Of a DNA stretch of 5,880 bases, positions 4,499 through 5,880 are shown piece after piece. A program made the translations under genes and the position numbers. Position 1 is the stretch's first letter. Each line of letters begins with the position of its first letter. The notes beneath the pieces were generated by a model. It made no database searches and was not told the origin of the DNA. It saw nothing but the letters and a program-made list of their open reading frames with translations. The stretch is from Verrucomicrobia bacterium GWC2_42_7 (lineage in GTDB: Bacteria; Verrucomicrobiota; Verrucomicrobiia; Opitutales; GWC2-42-7-A): NCBI GenBank assembly GCA_001831055.1, contig MIDO01000046.1:1-5880 (forward strand), read 5' to 3'.

Positions 4499-5880
4499 TC
4501 AGGTCCTTTGCACAACCAACGTAACGCAGTGAGAGGGGGTGAAGTAAGTGTTGGCGAAGGATTGAAGGTGGTGGGTAGTGACTGATTCAAGTTTTTCTTT
4601 GTATTGGAGGCATTCATTGGGGGAGAGGCCGTATAGGCAATTTAGGGCTGCGTCCATAGCCCGGCCTCCGATGGATTGTAAAGCTGCCTGTTTTTGGACA
4701 TCTAACTTGATCTTACAGGAGGTTAATTCGTTTTGCGTTATGTTTCCTGAGCGAATGCGGTCTAGTTCTTTGTCGAATTCCTCAAAAACGGTGTGGCGGT
4801 TTTCGAGATCTGTTCCTGCGTATAAATAGAACATACCTGTGTTGAGCCCAGATAGTCGACTAGCTCCGACGAAGTAGGCGAGCCCTCGCTCTTCTCTCAC
4901 CTTTGAGAAGAGGTTGCTAGACATTCCGCTGAGCAATTCATCTAAAACTTCGCATAGGATATAATCTTTATCCAATACGCCCAAGCAGGGATAGGCTTGA
5001 AACAATAGTGTTTGTTCACGATCAACGGATTGCGTTGTTTCTGATTTTTGTGGAAAGGTAAATGAGGGCAACGCTGGCAGTTCGGATACGGGTAAAGATT
5101 CTAAAAATTTCAGTGACTCAACCATTGCCTCGGGGTCGAACATTCCTGTGACGGCGACAACTAGATTATTGCCGGATATCATGCGGGATTTAAAATCAAT
5201 TAATCCTTTTACAGACAATGTCTTAATTGAGTTTTCATTGCCCAGTGGTTCGTCCGAATAGGGATGTTTTTGGAAAAATTGCTTCCGCAGTAATAGAGCC
5301 CCATAAGAAGAGACATCATCCATTTGCTCAAGTACTTGTGCAATTTGAGCCTCTTTTTCCTTTAAAACTGTCGATTCCTCAAAACGCGGATACACTAGGG
5401 CTTGTTGCATAATATCTAGCGCAATCCCAAGATCTCCAGGAATAACTTCTAGGCCAAACCCAAAGCTATTATTTCCGGAAAAACTAGAAAAAGAACCGCC
5501 AAGATTTTCTATAGTATCCGAAACTTCCTGTGCAGAACGGGTTTCTGTGTCTTTTGTTAATAACGTCGCGAGTAGGGCCGTAATCCCTCGTTCAGATTCC
5601 TTTTCAAAAATAGGGCCACCCTTCATCACGACGCGAATATGGACTTTGGGAAAATGGATCCCTGACTGAAGCAAAATGCGTACGCCGTTTTTAAGACGAA
5701 TTTCTTTAAATTTCTCCAGTCCCTTACTATTGGCTACTTGCTTCTCTGTTTTTTGAGCAGTTGCAGGCTCTAATGCAGCTGAAACGAGGCCTTCCTCTAT
5801 AAAATATTTTTTCGCAATTTCATTAATTTGGTCGCTTGTAACCGCTTGAATCCTCCGTAAATAGGTTTGCGCATAATCCA
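4499..5880 (-). CDS. M16 family (insulinase-like) peptidase, C-terminal part, 5' partial
   Basis: The minus-strand frame is open from the window edge to TGA at 4499-4501, giving 459 visible residues; the start lies beyond 5880. Residues 1 to about 40 (VTSDQINEIAKKYF, AALEPA) look like the end of a first M16 repeat. A second M16 domain begins near residue 58 (KEIRLKNGVRILLQSG). At the place of the zinc-binding HxxEH this domain reads RGITALLATLLTKDT, so it has no zinc ligands. Near residues 318-335 it has GMSSNLF and REERGLAYF, the family's conserved R/Y segment. This fits a single-chain two-domain M16 protein in which the N-terminal domain is catalytic and the C-terminal one completes the substrate chamber. 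Such proteins degrade peptides, often in the periplasm. A signal peptide, if any, would be outside the window. The TTG at 5674 is internal, not a start. The gene is upstream of tlyA on the same strand. Confidence 0.9.
   Translation of the reverse strand, partial: DYAQTYLRRIQAVTSDQINEIAKKYFIEEGLVSAALEPATAQKTEKQVANSKGLEKFKEIRLKNGVRILLQSGIHFPKVHIRVVMKGGPIFEKESERGITALLATLLTKDTETRSAQEVSDTIENLGGSFSSFSGNNSFGFGLEVIPGDLGIALDIMQQALVYPRFEESTVLKEKEAQIAQVLEQMDDVSSYGALLLRKQFFQKHPYSDEPLGNENSIKTLSVKGLIDFKSRMISGNNLVVAVTGMFDPEAMVESLKFLESLPVSELPALPSFTFPQKSETTQSVDREQTLLFQAYPCLGVLDKDYILCEVLDELLSGMSSNLFSKVREERGLAYFVGASRLSGLNTGMFYLYAGTDLENRHTVFEEFDKELDRIRSGNITQNELTSCKIKLDVQKQAALQSIGGRAMDAALNCLYGLSPNECLQYKEKLESVTTHHLQSFANTYFTPSHCVTLVVQRT

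Noticed and set aside
4289..4617. Minus-strand frames across the M16-tlyA gap
   Set aside because: They are made of repeat copies 2 and 3 plus the out-of-frame M16 3' end, so they represent translated repeats rather than genes.

Overview
The window comes from a moderately AT-rich bacterial chromosome. It carries four protein-coding genes, two of them cut by the window edges, and an unusually dense set of palindromic repeats between the genes. The housekeeping content (a TlyA-type rRNA 2'-O-methyltransferase and a two-domain M16 peptidase) is broadly bacterial. The Sel1-repeat protein, followed by a long, mostly disordered orphan protein, is the kind of pairing common in host-associated, amoeba-infecting lineages such as Chlamydiota-like or Legionella/Coxiella-like bacteria. 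That placement is inference: no sequence here fixes the taxon.

Layout. 1-870 (+) is the 3' part of a Sel1/TPR-like repeat protein with a proline-rich linker at its visible start. 938-3109 (+) is a 723-residue protein of unknown function with a disordered first half, a run of nine histidines and a probably helical C-terminal domain. 3110-3461 is a convergent intergenic region with one copy of a composite palindromic repeat and two further strong hairpins, which probably end transcription from both sides. 3462-4208 (-) is tlyA. 4209-4498 is filled by two more copies of the repeat in tail-to-tail orientation. 4499-5880 (-) is the C-terminal part of an M16 peptidase whose visible half lacks the zinc motif. 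The M16 gene and tlyA lie on the same strand and may be co-transcribed through the inverted repeat pair.

The most interesting content is the repeat family. Three copies of about 105-112 bp (3117-3228 +, 4219-4325 +, 4390-4493 -) each hold three hairpins in the same order: A, a long stem around TTTTGGTC; B, a short stem that encloses a perfect Shine-Dalgarno-like GGAGG in two copies; and C, a stem of about 19 bp bounded by TTGCGC and GCGCAA. Stem bases differ between copies in a compensating way, so the pairing rather than only the sequence appears to be kept. All three copies also stay open in one and the same reading frame and give similar peptides (FWSPK, then RKG, CA and NS-R). This recalls the in-frame palindromic elements of Rickettsia, although I see no clear sequence identity with them. 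The copies sit a few bases from gene ends or starts and may shape the 3' ends of the M16 and orphan mRNAs and the leader of tlyA.
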